Part shown: piece by piece, positions 25,221-35,352 of the stretch | How the letters are laid out: each line of letters opens with the position of its first letter | Numbering within the stretch: position 1 is the stretch's first letter | DNA from: an uncultured Streptomyces sp. | GTDB lineage: Bacteria; Actinomycetota; Actinomycetes; Streptomycetales; Streptomycetaceae | DNA: 64,000 bases | Assembly: GCF_947488945.1 (NCBI RefSeq) | Contig: NZ_CANLBS010000011.1 | Location: 1-64,000, forward strand | Reading direction: 5' to 3' | The notes under the pieces: model-generated | What the model was told of the DNA's origin: nothing | What the model saw: the letters and a program-made list of their open reading frames with translations, nothing else | Databases searched by the model: none | Position numbers and translations under genes: made by a program

Positions 25221-26654
25221 ATGCGCCGAGCGAAAATCGTATGCACCCTGGGACCAGCCACCGACACGTACGACCAGATCAAAGCCCTGGTCGAAGCCGG
25301 CATGGACATCGCCCGCTTCAACCTCAGCCACGGCACCTACCCCGAACACGAACAGCGCTACCACCACGTCCGCCGCGCCGCTCAGGAAACCGGCCGCAGC
25401 GTCGGCATCCTCGCCGACCTTCAAGGCCCGAAGATCCGCCTCGGGCGATTCCACGAAGGCCCCGTACTCCTTGAACGCGGCGACGACTTCACCATCACCG
25501 TCGAACCCCTCGAAGGCGACCGCACCATCTGCGGCACCACCTACGACGGCCTCGCCGCCGACGTCACCCCCGGCGAACGCATCCTCGTCGACGACGGCCG
25601 CGTCACCCTCGAAGTCACCGCCGTCGACGGCCCCCGCGTCCGCACCACCGTCGTCGAAGGCGGCATGGTCTCCGACCACAAGGGCCTCAACCTCCCCGGA
25701 GTCGCCGTCTCCGTCCCCGCCCTCTCCGACAAAGACGTCGAAGACCTCCGCTGGGCCCTCGACATCGGCGCCGACATCGTCGCCCTCTCCTTCGTCCGCA
25801 GCGGACGCGACATCGACGACGTCCACGCCATCATGAAGGAGCAGGGCCGCACCCTCCCCGTCATCGCCAAGATCGAAAAACCCCAGGCGGTCGACAACAT
25901 CGAGGACATCGTCGCGGCCTTCGACGGCATCATGGTCGCCCGTGGCGACCTCGGCGTGGAAATGCCCCTCGAACAAGTCCCCATCGTCCAGAAGCGAGCC
26001 GTCAAACTCGCCAAGCGCAACGCCAAACCGGTCATCGTCGCCACCCAGATGCTCGAATCGATGATCGACAACTCCCGCCCCACCCGCGCCGAAGCCTCCG
26101 ACGTCGCCAACGCCATCATCGACGGCACCGACGCCGTCATGCTCTCCGGCGAGACCAGCGTCGGCACATACCCCGTCGAAACCGTCCGCACCATGGGCCG
26201 CATCGTCGAAGCCGCCGAGGAGGACATCCTCGCCAAGGGCCTCCCCCCGCTCACCGACCGCAACAAACCACGCACCCAGGGCGGCGCCGTCGCCCGCGCC
26301 GCCGCCGAGATGGGCGACTTCCTCGGCGCGAAATTCCTCGTCGCCTTCACCCAGAGCGGCGACACCGCCAAACGCCTCTCCCGCTACCGCTCGCCCATCC
26401 CCCTCCTCGCCTTCACCCCCGACGAAGCCACCCGCGCCCAGCTCAACCTCACCTGGGGCGTCGAAAGCTTCCTCGGCCCCCACGTCGAGTCCACCGACGC
26501 CATGGTCGCCCAGGTCGACGAGGAGCTGCTGCGGATCGGCCGCTGCCGCAAGGGCGACGTCATCGTCATCACCGCCGGCTCACCCCCCGGCATCGCGGGC
26601 TCCACCAACCTGGTCCGGGTGCATCACGTGGGCGAGGACGACAGCCCCAAGTAG
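25221..26654 (+). CDS. pyk: Pyruvate kinase
   Basis: Glycolytic enzyme converting phosphoenolpyruvate and ADP to pyruvate and ATP. 477 residues, the usual length. RRAKIVCTLGPAT at the N terminus; KIEKPQAVDNIE with the catalytic Lys, then GIMVARGDLGVEMP for metal and substrate binding; MLESMIDNSRPTRAEASDVANAI and the allosteric C-terminal domain (FTQSGDTAKRLSRYR). The ATG is chosen because the family N terminus starts there. Ends 10 bp from a convergent gene. Confidence 0.95.
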   Translation: MRRAKIVCTLGPATDTYDQIKALVEAGMDIARFNLSHGTYPEHEQRYHHVRRAAQETGRSVGILADLQGPKIRLGRFHEGPVLLERGDDFTITVEPLEGDRTICGTTYDGLAADVTPGERILVDDGRVTLEVTAVDGPRVRTTVVEGGMVSDHKGLNLPGVAVSVPALSDKDVEDLRWALDIGADIVALSFVRSGRDIDDVHAIMKEQGRTLPVIAKIEKPQAVDNIEDIVAAFDGIMVARGDLGVEMPLEQVPIVQKRAVKLAKRNAKPVIVATQMLESMIDNSRPTRAEASDVANAIIDGTDAVMLSGETSVGTYPVETVRTMGRIVEAAEEDILAKGLPPLTDRNKPRTQGGAVARAAAEMGDFLGAKFLVAFTQSGDTAKRLSRYRSPIPLLAFTPDEATRAQLNLTWGVESFLGPHVESTDAMVAQVDEELLRIGRCRKGDVIVITAGSPPGIAGSTNLVRVHHVGEDDSPK

Positions 26655-26664
26655 GCCCCGGTCG

Positions 26665-27453
26665 TCAGTACTTCGGCCCGACGTGCGCGTCCATGAGAGC
26701 GACGGACGCCCGTCGGGCTACGGAGATGTTGAAGGGATCGCTGCCTCTGGCCAGCGTGGTCCACTCCACGCCGACGGCCGTGAGGGTCGCACCGAAGAGG
26801 CCGCGGATGTCGTCGGACTTGTTGGCGAACACATAGCGGGGATACTCGTATCGTTTTCGTTCTCCGCCCACGAGCCGAGTGGTCCAGTTCGTGATCCGGC
26901 AACCGTCGGAATGAATGAGTCCGCGGACGAAACCCCACGGATACTCGTCCACGATCTCTTGCTGCCAGGGATCCAGGGCGATCCGTCGTTCGTGCTTCCT
27001 TCCCGGGCCGTGCTGGGGAAAGAGGCAGATCAGGTACTTGGAGTAGACCTTGATGTTGTGGCATCCGGTCTTGCGGATCCGGCACGTGGCGTTGGCGGGG
27101 AACACGGCGCGCATCGCCGTCTCGGCCTCGTCCTGAATGCCCGGCCAGGCGTCATCGAGCGTGATCGTGAGGCTAGGGACTCTGTGTCCCGCGTACACGC
27201 TCACGTGGCCGTCGCCCAGATAGAGGCCGAGCAGATAGGCGTAGGCAGCCGTATCCAGCGGGGCGGCGTCGCAGCGGGGGCATGCGTGTTTATGACGGCC
27301 GGGACACGTACCGAGTCTGGCCCGTTCTTTATGCAGCCAATAGGAGACGGTGCCGCGGGGCACGTTCAGGCGCCGAGCCGCCTCGGCAGCGCTCGTGCCG
27401 GAACTCATGAGGTCCAGGGCCTTCTGACGGACCTCGCTACCGTGAAAGCTCAT
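26665..27453 (-). CDS. LAGLIDADG-like protein with N-terminal helix-turn-helix and zinc site
   Basis: 262 residues. Residues 1-45 contain a helix-turn-helix (AAEAARRLNVPRGTVSYWL). A Cys/His cluster follows (CPGRHKHACPRC). Two LAGLIDADG-like helices come next, AYLLGLYLGDGHV near 72 and GFVRGLIHSDGCRI near 175, as in single-chain homing endonucleases; the Asp of each is the expected catalytic residue. The DNA is visibly richer in A/T than its neighbours, suggesting acquisition. It lies just downstream of tRNA-Leu in the same direction. It could be an active homing endonuclease or a domesticated DNA-binding regulator. The ATG at 27451-27453 has only a weak ribosome site. Confidence 0.75.
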   Translation of the reverse strand: MSFHGSEVRQKALDLMSSGTSAAEAARRLNVPRGTVSYWLHKERARLGTCPGRHKHACPRCDAAPLDTAAYAYLLGLYLGDGHVSVYAGHRVPSLTITLDDAWPGIQDEAETAMRAVFPANATCRIRKTGCHNIKVYSKYLICLFPQHGPGRKHERRIALDPWQQEIVDEYPWGFVRGLIHSDGCRITNWTTRLVGGERKRYEYPRYVFANKSDDIRGLFGATLTAVGVEWTTLARGSDPFNISVARRASVALMDAHVGPKY

Positions 27454-27490
27454 ACAGCTACCGTGCGTGACGGTCGTGCTATCTGGAAGC

Positions 27491-27528
27491 AAAAAAGCGG
27501 AAATCCACGAGAACGTGGAAATCCGCTT
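27491..27528 (-). terminator. Intrinsic terminator of tRNA-Leu
   Basis: On the minus strand a stem of 7 + 6 bp around a small internal loop (arms 27495-27509 and 27514-27528) is followed by six U residues (A-run at 27491-27496). One of the few classical U-tract terminators in the window, placed 13 bases after the tRNA. Confidence 0.85.
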
Positions 27529-27541
27529 AAGTCCTTCTCAG

Positions 27542-27624
27542 TGCCGAGTGCGGGACTCGAACCCGCAAGCCCTTTCGGGCAGATGTGTTTGAGACATCCG
27601 TGTATGCCATTCCACCAACCCGGC
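27542..27624 (-). tRNA. tRNA-Leu (CAA anticodon)
   Basis: Folds as a class II tRNA: 7-bp acceptor GCCGGGT / ACTCGGC with one G-U, discriminator A, D-arm with GG, anticodon arm GATGT-CTCAAAC-ACATC giving anticodon CAA (reads UUG), a long variable arm around GCCCGAAAGGGC, and T-loop TTCGAGT. CCA is not encoded. A plausible -10 (TACACT on the minus strand) is at 27641-27646. Confidence 0.95.
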
Positions 27625-27650
27625 GAGGTCGCTCGGCAGCAGTGTACCGG

Positions 27651-27681
27651 TTGCCCCCGGGCCGTCGCAGCTAGGTAGGCT
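27651..27681 (+). promoter_or_regulatory. Possible promoter of the ANTAR regulator gene
   Basis: TTGCCC at 27651-27656 and TAGGCT at 27676-27681 with a 19-bp spacer, giving a leader of about 30 bases before the GTG at 27719. It overlaps the oppositely directed tRNA-Leu promoter. Confidence 0.4.
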
Positions 27682-27718
27682 CTTGGCAGCAGCACGCCTG
27701 TCCTTACCGAGGAGCCCC

Positions 27719-28372
27719 GTGACCACGCCCGAGTCGCCCGAGCCCGTTACCGCCGACGACGACAAGTCGCACGTCCCGCCGCTGACGACCCGCGTCGTCA
27801 TCGCCGAGGACGAGGCGCTCATCCGCCTCGATCTCAAGGAGATGCTGGAGGAGGAGGGCTACGCCGTCGTCGGTGAGGCCGGGGACGGTCAGCAGGCCGT
27901 GGAGCTGGCCCGGGAGCACAAGCCGGACCTGGTCATCCTCGACGTGAAGATGCCGGTGCTCGACGGCATCTCCGCGGCGGAGAAGATCGCCGAGGAGTCC
28001 ATCGCGCCCGTCCTGATGCTCACCGCGTTCTCGCAGCGCGACCTGGTGGAGCGGGCTCGTGACGCCGGTGCGATGGCGTACCTGGTGAAGCCGTTCAGCA
28101 AGAGCGACGTGGTGCCCGCGATCGAGATGGCGGTGTCCCGGTTCGCGGAGCTGAAGGCGCTGGAGAGCGAGATCGCGGACCTGTCCCAGCGGCTGGAGAC
28201 GCGCAAGCTGGTGGACCGGGCGAAGAGCATCCTGCAGACGGACTACGGGCTGTCGGAGCCTGCGGCGTTCCGCTGGATCCAGAAGACGTCGATGGACCGC
28301 AGGATGTCGATGCAGCAGCTCGCGGAGGCGTTGATCGCGGACGCCGAGGAGAAGAAGAAGGCCGCGGAGTAG
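27719..28372 (+). CDS. pdtaR: ANTAR-domain response regulator, PdtaR-like
   Basis: Two-component output protein that binds RNA rather than DNA. 217 residues from the GTG at 27719 with a GAGGAG site. The receiver domain has DE at 40-41, phosphoacceptor Asp75 in VILDVKMP, and VKPF. The C-terminal ANTAR domain (RKLVDRAKSILQTDYGLSEPAAFRWIQ...) is the antiterminator fold that recognises paired hexanucleotide hairpins in mRNA leaders. Its sensor kinase (PdtaS type) is not next to it. Confidence 0.9.
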   Translation: MTTPESPEPVTADDDKSHVPPLTTRVVIAEDEALIRLDLKEMLEEEGYAVVGEAGDGQQAVELAREHKPDLVILDVKMPVLDGISAAEKIAEESIAPVLMLTAFSQRDLVERARDAGAMAYLVKPFSKSDVVPAIEMAVSRFAELKALESEIADLSQRLETRKLVDRAKSILQTDYGLSEPAAFRWIQKTSMDRRMSMQQLAEALIADAEEKKKAAE

Positions 28373-28392
28373 GCGGCGCGCGCGGTACGTGG

Positions 28393-28430
28393 ACGGGCCC
28401 GCCCGGGAGAGACCTCCCGGGCGGGCCCGT
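28393..28430. terminator. Bidirectional terminator between pdtaR and livF
   Basis: Perfect 17-bp stem with a 4-base AGAC loop (arms 28393-28409 and 28414-28430), between convergent genes. Confidence 0.85.
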
Positions 28431-28451
28431 TCGCGTGGGTGGCGCAGGGGG

Positions 28452-29164
28452 TCAGTCCTCGCCGAGGTAGGCCTTGCGGACGGACTCGTCGTGCAGGAGG
28501 TCCGCGCCGGTGCCGGAGAGGACGATCTTGCCGACCTCCATGACGTGGCCCTGGTCCGCGAGGGAGAGGGCGGCCTGGGCGTTCTGTTCGACCAGCAGGA
28601 TCGTGGTGCCGGACGCCTTGAGTTCGACGATGGTCTCCATGATCTTCTGCATCATGATCGGCGAGAGTCCCATGGAGGGTTCGTCGAGCATGAGCAGCTT
28701 GGGCTGCGACATGAGGGCGCGGCCCATGGCGAGCATCTGCTGTTCGCCGCCGGAGAGGGTTCCGGCGGCTTGCTTCCTGCGTTCCCCGAGGATGGGGAAG
28801 AGGTCGTAGGCGCGCTGGACGTCCTTCTCGATGCCTGCCTTGTCGGTGCGGAGGAATGCGCCGAGTTGGAGGTTCTCCGCGATGGAGAGGCGGGGGAAGA
28901 TGTGGCGGCCTTCGGGGGAGTGGGCGAGGCCGAGTGCCACGATCTTGTGGGCGGGGACGCCGGCGAGGGGTTTCCCGTCGAAGAGGATGCGGCCGCCGGA
29001 GGGCTTGAGGAGGCCGGAGAGGGTGCGCAGGGTGGTGGTCTTGCCGGCGCCGTTGGTGCCGATGAGGGTGACGACCTGGCCGGCTTCGACGGTGAAGGAG
29101 ATTCCCTTGACGGCTTCGATCTTGCCGTAGGCGACGCGGAGGTCTTCGACTTCCAGCAGTGCGG

Positions 29165-29168
<4 letters not shown>
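28452..29168 (-). CDS. livF: Branched-chain amino acid ABC transporter ATPase
   Basis: 238 residues. Walker A GTNGAGKTT, signature LSGGEQQM, Walker B LLMLDEPSMGL and the switch His region (TILLVEQN) are intact. Last gene of a five-gene HAAT-family importer for leucine, isoleucine and valine or related amino acids or amides. Overlaps livG by 4 bp. Confidence 0.92.
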
Positions 29169-30112
<944 letters not shown>

Positions 30113-30117
30113 GGTGT

Positions 30118-31851
30118 TCAGGCCCCCGCCTTCACGGTGCCGACGCCGTTGTCGGGGAGGGTGCCCCCGGGGGTGTCGAGTTGGCCGGTCTCGTGGAATT
30201 CGAGCTGGGCGCGCCGGTTGGCGATGAGGCCTTCGGGGCGGAAGCGCATCAGCAGGATGAGGGCGAGGCCGAATCCGAGGAGTTGGTAGTCCTGGAGGAA
30301 CTGGAGTTTGGCCGGGATCATGTAGAGGAGGGTGGCGCCGATGAGGGGTCCGCTGATGGTTCCCATGCCGCCGAGGATGACGGCGGCGAGGAGGAAGGCG
30401 GAGTTGGGGGGCACGGGTCCGGCGAAGACGTACATCTCGGGGACGACGGTGGACTGGACGTGTGCCTGGACGGTGCCGGCGAGGCCGGCGAGGGTGGCGC
30501 CGAGGGCGAAGGCGATGAGTTTGACGCGGAAGCCGTTGATGCCCATGGCGGTGGCGGCGGTTTCGTCCTCGCGGATGGCGACCCAGGCGCGGCCGATGCG
30601 GGAGCTGCCTGCGCGGCTGAAGACGAGGACCACGAGGATCATCGCGAGCAGCATGAGCAGGTAGTAGTTGGCGTAGCCGCCGAGTTCGATACCGAGGACG
30701 GTGTGGGATTCGCCGAAGTCGTATCCGAAGAGGACGAGGTCGGGGATGTTGGGCACGCCGTTGGGGCCGTTGGTGATCTGGGGTCCGGAGACGCCGTCGA
30801 GGTTGCCGACGGTGATGCGGAAGATTTCGCCGAAGCCGAGGGTGACGATGGCGAGGTAGTCGCCGCGGAGGCGGAGGGTGGGTGCGCCGATGAGTACGCC
30901 GAAGATGAGGGAGACGGCGGCGCCGGTGAGGACGGCTGCCCAGAAGGGGAAGTGGATGTCGAAGGCGGATGCGGTGGTGCCGGAGACGAGGGCGGCGGTG
31001 TAGGCGCCGACGCCGAGGAAGGCGACGTATCCGAGGTCGAGGAGTCCGGCGAGGCCGACGACGATGTTCAGCCCGAGTGCGACGGTCGCGAAGATGAGGA
31101 TGTTGACCGCGATGAGGGTGTACTGGTCGGTGCTCTGGGTGAAGGGGAAGGCGGCTGCGGCGACGAAGGCCGCGGCGACCGCGATGGAGCGGTACTTGGT
31201 GGTGAGGCCGGAGAGGCGGGCCATGACGCCGGCTTTGAAGAGGGCGCCGACGGCGAATCCGGCGGTGATGAGGTAGCCGGTGAAGAGTTCGGCGTATTCG
31301 GTGTCGATGCCGTAGGTGACGACGAAGAGTCCGGTGCCGAAGGCGGCGACGATGATGAGGATTTCGGCCCAGGAAGGGAGTTCCTTGGGTCGGGTCGCCT
31401 TGTGGGTGTCGTCGGGGAGGCGGAAGGCGACGAGCGGGATGGCGGAGGCCAGGGCCGCGATGTAGCCGCCGGGTTCGAGGTTGACGACTCCGCCGAGTTC
31501 GACGGCGATGGCGATGACGGTGAACCAGGTGGTGCCGAAGGCGCCGAGGGCGAGGAGTTGGAGGGCTTTGGTGGTTCCGGTGGGGGCGAGCCAGCGCAGG
31601 CCGCGGGTGTCGAGTGCGGCGAGGGCGTAGAGGACGACGAGGAGGCCGGCGGTGAGGGTGAGGAGTTGGAGGCCGCCGGGGTAGCCGTAGACGGTGAGGT
31701 CGCCGGGGAATTCGTCGGTGTACGTCCAGGAGAGGAACGTGGTGGCGATGGTGGCGAGTCCGCCGAGTGCGGTGAGTGCGCGCAGGCGGGTGGTGGCGGT
31801 GCCGGCCGCGGTGGGGGTGTTGGTGGTGGTGTTGGTGGTCATGGCTTTCAC
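30118..31851 (-). CDS. livM: Branched-chain amino acid ABC transporter permease
   Basis: About 577 residues with many membrane helices. The C-terminal 330 residues are the conserved LivM permease (LNIVVGLAGLLDLGYVAFLGVGAYTAAL and the EGLI ending). The first 230 residues are an extra hydrophobic region seen in actinobacterial LivM. Start either the GTG at 31849-31851, which overlaps the livH stop as GTGA, or the ATG three codons later. Confidence 0.9.
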   Translation of the reverse strand: MKAMTTNTTTNTPTAAGTATTRLRALTALGGLATIATTFLSWTYTDEFPGDLTVYGYPGGLQLLTLTAGLLVVLYALAALDTRGLRWLAPTGTTKALQLLALGAFGTTWFTVIAIAVELGGVVNLEPGGYIAALASAIPLVAFRLPDDTHKATRPKELPSWAEILIIVAAFGTGLFVVTYGIDTEYAELFTGYLITAGFAVGALFKAGVMARLSGLTTKYRSIAVAAAFVAAAAFPFTQSTDQYTLIAVNILIFATVALGLNIVVGLAGLLDLGYVAFLGVGAYTAALVSGTTASAFDIHFPFWAAVLTGAAVSLIFGVLIGAPTLRLRGDYLAIVTLGFGEIFRITVGNLDGVSGPQITNGPNGVPNIPDLVLFGYDFGESHTVLGIELGGYANYYLLMLLAMILVVLVFSRAGSSRIGRAWVAIREDETAATAMGINGFRVKLIAFALGATLAGLAGTVQAHVQSTVVPEMYVFAGPVPPNSAFLLAAVILGGMGTISGPLIGATLLYMIPAKLQFLQDYQLLGFGLALILLMRFRPEGLIANRRAQLEFHETGQLDTPGGTLPDNGVGTVKAGA

Positions 31852-32780
31852 GCCCTGTCCGCGACGCGCTCGCCGAGCAGGCCTTGTGGCCTGACGAGGA
31901 GGACGACGATGAGAAGTACGAAGGCCCAGACGTTGGCCCAGGCGCCGCCGCCGAGCTGCTGCATGCCGGGGATTTCTTCGATGTAGGCGATGGAGAGGGC
32001 TTCGGCGAGGCCGAGGACGACGCCGCCGACCATGGCTCCGTAGATGTTGCCGATGCCGCCGAGGACGGCTGCGGTGAAGGCCTTGAGTCCGAGGATGAAG
32101 CCCATCTCGAAGTTGATCTGGCCCTTGTCGAGGCCGTAGGCGACGGCGGCGACGGCGGCGAACGCGGCTCCGATGGCGAAGGCCATCACGATGATGCGGT
32201 CGGTGTTGATGCCCATGAGTTTGGCGGTGTCGGGGTCTTGGGCGGTGGCCTGCATGGCGCGGCCGCTGCGGCTCTTGGCGACGAAGAGGCCGAGGGCGAG
32301 CATGCAGAGGGGGGCGAGGACGAGGACGAAGGCGTCGGCCCGCTGGAGGTAGAGGTTGTCGAAGATCTTGAAGGATTCGCCGTGGAATTCGGGGAAGCTT
32401 CGGGGTTTCTTGGCGTCGGGGTAGAAGCCCCAGACGAGTTGTTGCAGGACGATCGAGAGGCCGATCGCGGTGATGAGGGGGGCGAGGCGGGGGGCGCTGC
32501 GCAGGGGTCGGTAGGCGAAGCGTTCCGCGGCGGTGGCTACGGCGACGGAGGCGAGGGCGCCGCCGACGATCATGAGTGGGATGGCCACCAGGAGCGTCGT
32601 TCCGCTGGGGAGCGCGATGTAGGTGGTGAGGGCGCCGAAGCCCCCGATCATGAAGATCTCGCCGTGGGCGAAATTGATGAGCTGGACGATGCCGTACACC
32701 ATGGTGTACCCGATGGCTATGAGGCCATACAGGGCTCCGAGTGCGAGGCCGTTGGCCAGCTGTTGCGGCAGTTCGTTCAC
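31848..32780 (-). CDS. livH: Branched-chain amino acid ABC transporter permease
   Basis: 310 residues, eight or so membrane segments. N terminus LANGLALGALYGLIAIGYTMVYGIVQLINFAHGEIFM is the family hallmark (read here in two parts), and GIGNIYGAMVGGVVLGLAEAL lies near the C terminus. Partner of livM. Separated from livK by a 14-bp hairpin. Confidence 0.93.
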   Translation of the reverse strand: MNELPQQLANGLALGALYGLIAIGYTMVYGIVQLINFAHGEIFMIGGFGALTTYIALPSGTTLLVAIPLMIVGGALASVAVATAAERFAYRPLRSAPRLAPLITAIGLSIVLQQLVWGFYPDAKKPRSFPEFHGESFKIFDNLYLQRADAFVLVLAPLCMLALGLFVAKSRSGRAMQATAQDPDTAKLMGINTDRIIVMAFAIGAAFAAVAAVAYGLDKGQINFEMGFILGLKAFTAAVLGGIGNIYGAMVGGVVLGLAEALSIAYIEEIPGMQQLGGGAWANVWAFVLLIVVLLVRPQGLLGERVADRA

Positions 32781-32814
32781 CGCAGTGCCTCCGATGAGCT
32801 TGTCGGATATGACG

Positions 32815-32846
32815 CCGCGCGGGGGCGCTGTTGCGCCCCCGCGCGG
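32815..32846. terminator. Intercistronic hairpin between livK and livH
   Basis: Perfect 14-bp stem (CCGCGCGGGGGCGC / GCGCCCCCGCGCGG) with a TGTT loop. Likely limits readthrough so that the binding protein is made in excess. Confidence 0.7.
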
Positions 32847-32876
32847 TTGTGGGTCTGTGGGGGTGGTGCGGGTGGG

Positions 32877-34115
32877 TCAGTCTTCGAACGTGGCGCTCTT
32901 GACGTCCTTCCAGGCGCCGGTCTTGACCTCGTAGACGGTGAGCTGCTTGTTGGTGGTGTCACCGAACTCGTCGAAGGCGACCTTGCCGGTCACGCCGTCG
33001 AAGGAGACCTTGGACATGGCTTCGGTGATCTTGGTGCGGGAGTCTTCGGGGAGCTTGCCGTCGTTGGCGGCGGCGACGGCCTTGACGGCCTGGATGAGGG
33101 ACCAGGCGGCGTCGTAGGAGTACCCGCCGTAGGCGGCGAAGGGGTCCTTGTAGCCGGCGGCGGTGTAGTCCGCGATGAAGGTCTTGGCGGTCGGCAGGGC
33201 TTCGACGGGGTAGCCGACGGAGGTGGCGAGGTCGCCGTCGTTGGCTTCGCCGGAGGCGCTGATGAAGGCCGGGTCGTAGATGCCGTCGCCGCCCATGGTG
33301 GGGATCTTGGCGCCGGTCTTCTTGATCTGGTCGGAGAGCAGGCCGCCCTCGGGGTACTGGCCGCCGAAGTAGACGGAGTCGGCGCCGGAGGCCTTGACCT
33401 TGTCGGCGGTGCTGGAGAAGTCGGTCTCCTTGACCGTGACGTGGTCGGTGCCGGCGATCTGGCCGCCGAGGCGCTTGAACTCGGCGGTGAAGATGGCGGC
33501 GAGGCCGGCGCCGTAGGTCTGCTTGTCGTCGACGACGTAGACCTTCTTCTTCTTGGCGTCGTTGAAGAGGTACTGGGCGGCGAACTTGCCCTGGACGACG
33601 TCGGTGGCGCAGGTGCGGAAGTAGGTGTCGAAGGGGCGCTTGGCGGCGCCGGGGGTGGCCCAGTCGTCGCCCTGGCTGAGGGCGGGGTTGGTGTTGGCGG
33701 GGGAGACCTGGGCGAGTCCGGCCTTCTGGAAGACGCCCTGCATCGACTGGGAGACGCCGGAGTTGAGGGGGCCGACGACGCCGATGACGTCCTTGTTGCC
33801 GACGAGCTTGGTGGCGTTGGCCTGTCCGGAGGCGGGGACGGCCTGGTCGTCGAGGGCTTCGATCTTGAATTCGATGCCGGGGACTTCGTTGTTCTTGTTG
33901 GCGGTCTTCGCCGCGAGGTCCGCGGAATTCTTGATGCCCTGGCCGAGTGCGGAGAGGGAGCCGGTCAGCGGGGCGTCGACGCCGATGACGACGGTGGTCT
34001 TGGCGTCGCTGCCCTTGTCGCCGCTGCTGTCGTCGTCGCGCGATCCGCATGCGGTGAGGGTGAGTGCTCCGGTGGTGAGCATGGCGGTGAGGATGAGCAA
34101 AGAACGGTGTCGCAC
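32877..34115 (-). CDS. livK: Branched-chain amino acid-binding lipoprotein
   Basis: 412 residues. Lipoprotein signal with lipobox LTAC (Cys about 23), a Ser/Asp-rich tether, then a Leu/Ile/Val-binding-type periplasmic fold (VVIGVDAPLTGSLSALGQGIKN, LVGNKDVIGVVGPLNSGVS). First gene of the liv operon, which runs leftward as livK-H-M-G-F. Ligand could be Leu/Ile/Val, short amides or urea-like compounds; leucine-type amino acids are the default. Confidence 0.92.
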   Translation of the reverse strand: MRHRSLLILTAMLTTGALTLTACGSRDDDSSGDKGSDAKTTVVIGVDAPLTGSLSALGQGIKNSADLAAKTANKNNEVPGIEFKIEALDDQAVPASGQANATKLVGNKDVIGVVGPLNSGVSQSMQGVFQKAGLAQVSPANTNPALSQGDDWATPGAAKRPFDTYFRTCATDVVQGKFAAQYLFNDAKKKKVYVVDDKQTYGAGLAAIFTAEFKRLGGQIAGTDHVTVKETDFSSTADKVKASGADSVYFGGQYPEGGLLSDQIKKTGAKIPTMGGDGIYDPAFISASGEANDGDLATSVGYPVEALPTAKTFIADYTAAGYKDPFAAYGGYSYDAAWSLIQAVKAVAAANDGKLPEDSRTKITEAMSKVSFDGVTGKVAFDEFGDTTNKQLTVYEVKTGAWKDVKSATFED

Positions 34116-34656
34116 GAAAGGTCCTTTCCCTGGCGCGGCCTCCTCGCTCGAGGTGCCGTGTCGTTCGCCGGGCCGTACTGGTCTCGGTACAGGGCCGTGG
34201 TGCAGTCGCGCCCGGCGGCGCGGTGACTGGCGGTGACTCTAGGCGCAGGCGGTGGGGTGGGGGACGGGTGTGGGTCAGGATGTGACTGTCTTGTTATGCC
34301 GTCGGGGAGACTGTGCGTCCACTGTGTGGACATGTACCGTTTTTCCGCTCGCCGGTTTTTCTCGCATGATGAGAACGCGCAGCTCTGTTAAGGGGCTTGG
34401 ACTGATCTTGGTGCTGACGCGTGGATGGGGGGCGTGCGGGGTAGGGGGGTGCGCGCCGGGGTGGGGCGGTGGGGGGTGCGGGTGGTCCTGCGGGGTCCCG
34501 CGCATTGCGCGAATGTTACGCAGTGTTACGTCGGGCGGGTGTGTGCTGCCGTCCGTGGTTGGTACGGCCGCGGTGGTGCTCACAAGTCACTGTCCGTGGC
34601 CGTGAGTTGTCGAGATCCGTGGTCAACCCGGTGTGAGTGTAGGGGACATGAAAATG
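34116..34656. other. Long upstream region of livK, no gene seen
   Basis: 540 bp, G-rich on the + strand. Short frames here lack domains or ribosome sites. GTTACGCAGTGTTACG near 34515 and TTGTTATG near 34291 are locally A/T-rich spots that could hold promoter or regulator sites, but I cannot assign them. Confidence 0.45.
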
Positions 34657-34688
34657 CCCGGCGCCACGCTGCGGAGCGTGGCGCCGGG
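34657..34688 (-). terminator. Terminator of the thioesterase gene
   Basis: Perfect 14-bp stem (CCCGGCGCCACGCT / AGCGTGGCGCCGGG) with a 4-base loop. On the minus strand it is followed by a short U-rich run (CATTTTC). Confidence 0.8.
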
Positions 34689-34750
34689 CCGTGGTGCGGG
34701 TGCGTCGGGCGGGGTCCGCAGCGGCGGGCCGGTCCGCGGATGTGCCGGGA

Positions 34751-35221
34751 TCAGCCGGCCGAGGGGGCGGGGGCGTCGCGCAGCAGGCAGGTGAGCCGGG
34801 CGGTGCAGACGCGCTTGCCGGCCTCGTCGCTGACGACGATCTCGTACGTGGTGGTGGTGCGGCCCCGGTGGACGGGGGTGCCGACGCCGGTGACCAGGCC
34901 GCTGCGCACGCCCCGGTGGTGGGTGCAGTTGAGGTCGACGCCGACGGCGATCTTGCCCGCGCCGCCGTGCAGCATGGCGCCGACGGAGCCGAGGGTCTCG
35001 GCGAGAACGGCGGAGGCGCCGCCGTGCAGGAGACCGTAGGGCTGGGTGTTGCCCTCGACGGGCATGGTGCCGACGACCCGTTCGGCGGACGCCTCGGTGA
35101 TCTTGATGCCCATGCGGGTGCCGAGGTGTCCGGCGGAGAACTGCGCGTCGAGGTCGATGCCGAGTGCGGCGTACTCGTCGACGATCTCCTGCGGGAACGT
35201 GGGTGCGGTGTGCTCGCCCAT
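34751..35221 (-). CDS. Hotdog-fold thioesterase, PaaI type
   Basis: 156 residues, the family's normal size. GLLHGGASAVLAETLGSVGA contains the conserved HGG and active-site acidic residue, and VDLNCTHHRGVRSG is the central strand. Likely hydrolyses an acyl-CoA. DHNA-CoA, phenylacetyl-CoA and benzoyl-CoA thioesterases share this fold, so the substrate is open. Single gene with its own terminator. Confidence 0.85.
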   Translation of the reverse strand: MGEHTAPTFPQEIVDEYAALGIDLDAQFSAGHLGTRMGIKITEASAERVVGTMPVEGNTQPYGLLHGGASAVLAETLGSVGAMLHGGAGKIAVGVDLNCTHHRGVRSGLVTGVGTPVHRGRTTTTYEIVVSDEAGKRVCTARLTCLLRDAPAPSAG

Positions 35222-35352
35222 GGGGCCGGCTCCGTTCGTCTGCGGGGTGTGGTGCTGTGCCGTCCGTTCCTATCAGAACGCTGAGCGAACGCTCAGGGAA
35301 GAGGGGGCACCGGTTTCCCGGCCGGTCACGCGCGTTCGATAGGTTTCCTGTC

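Noticed and set aside
26600..28500. Skew switch as a replication origin.
   Set aside because: No dnaA, dnaN, gyrase or parAB genes and no DnaA-box cluster were seen. The skew probably reflects another process.
34275..34605. Overlapping short frames upstream of livK.
   Set aside because: No ribosome site, codon bias inconsistent with neighbours, and His/Pro low complexity caused by G-rich DNA.
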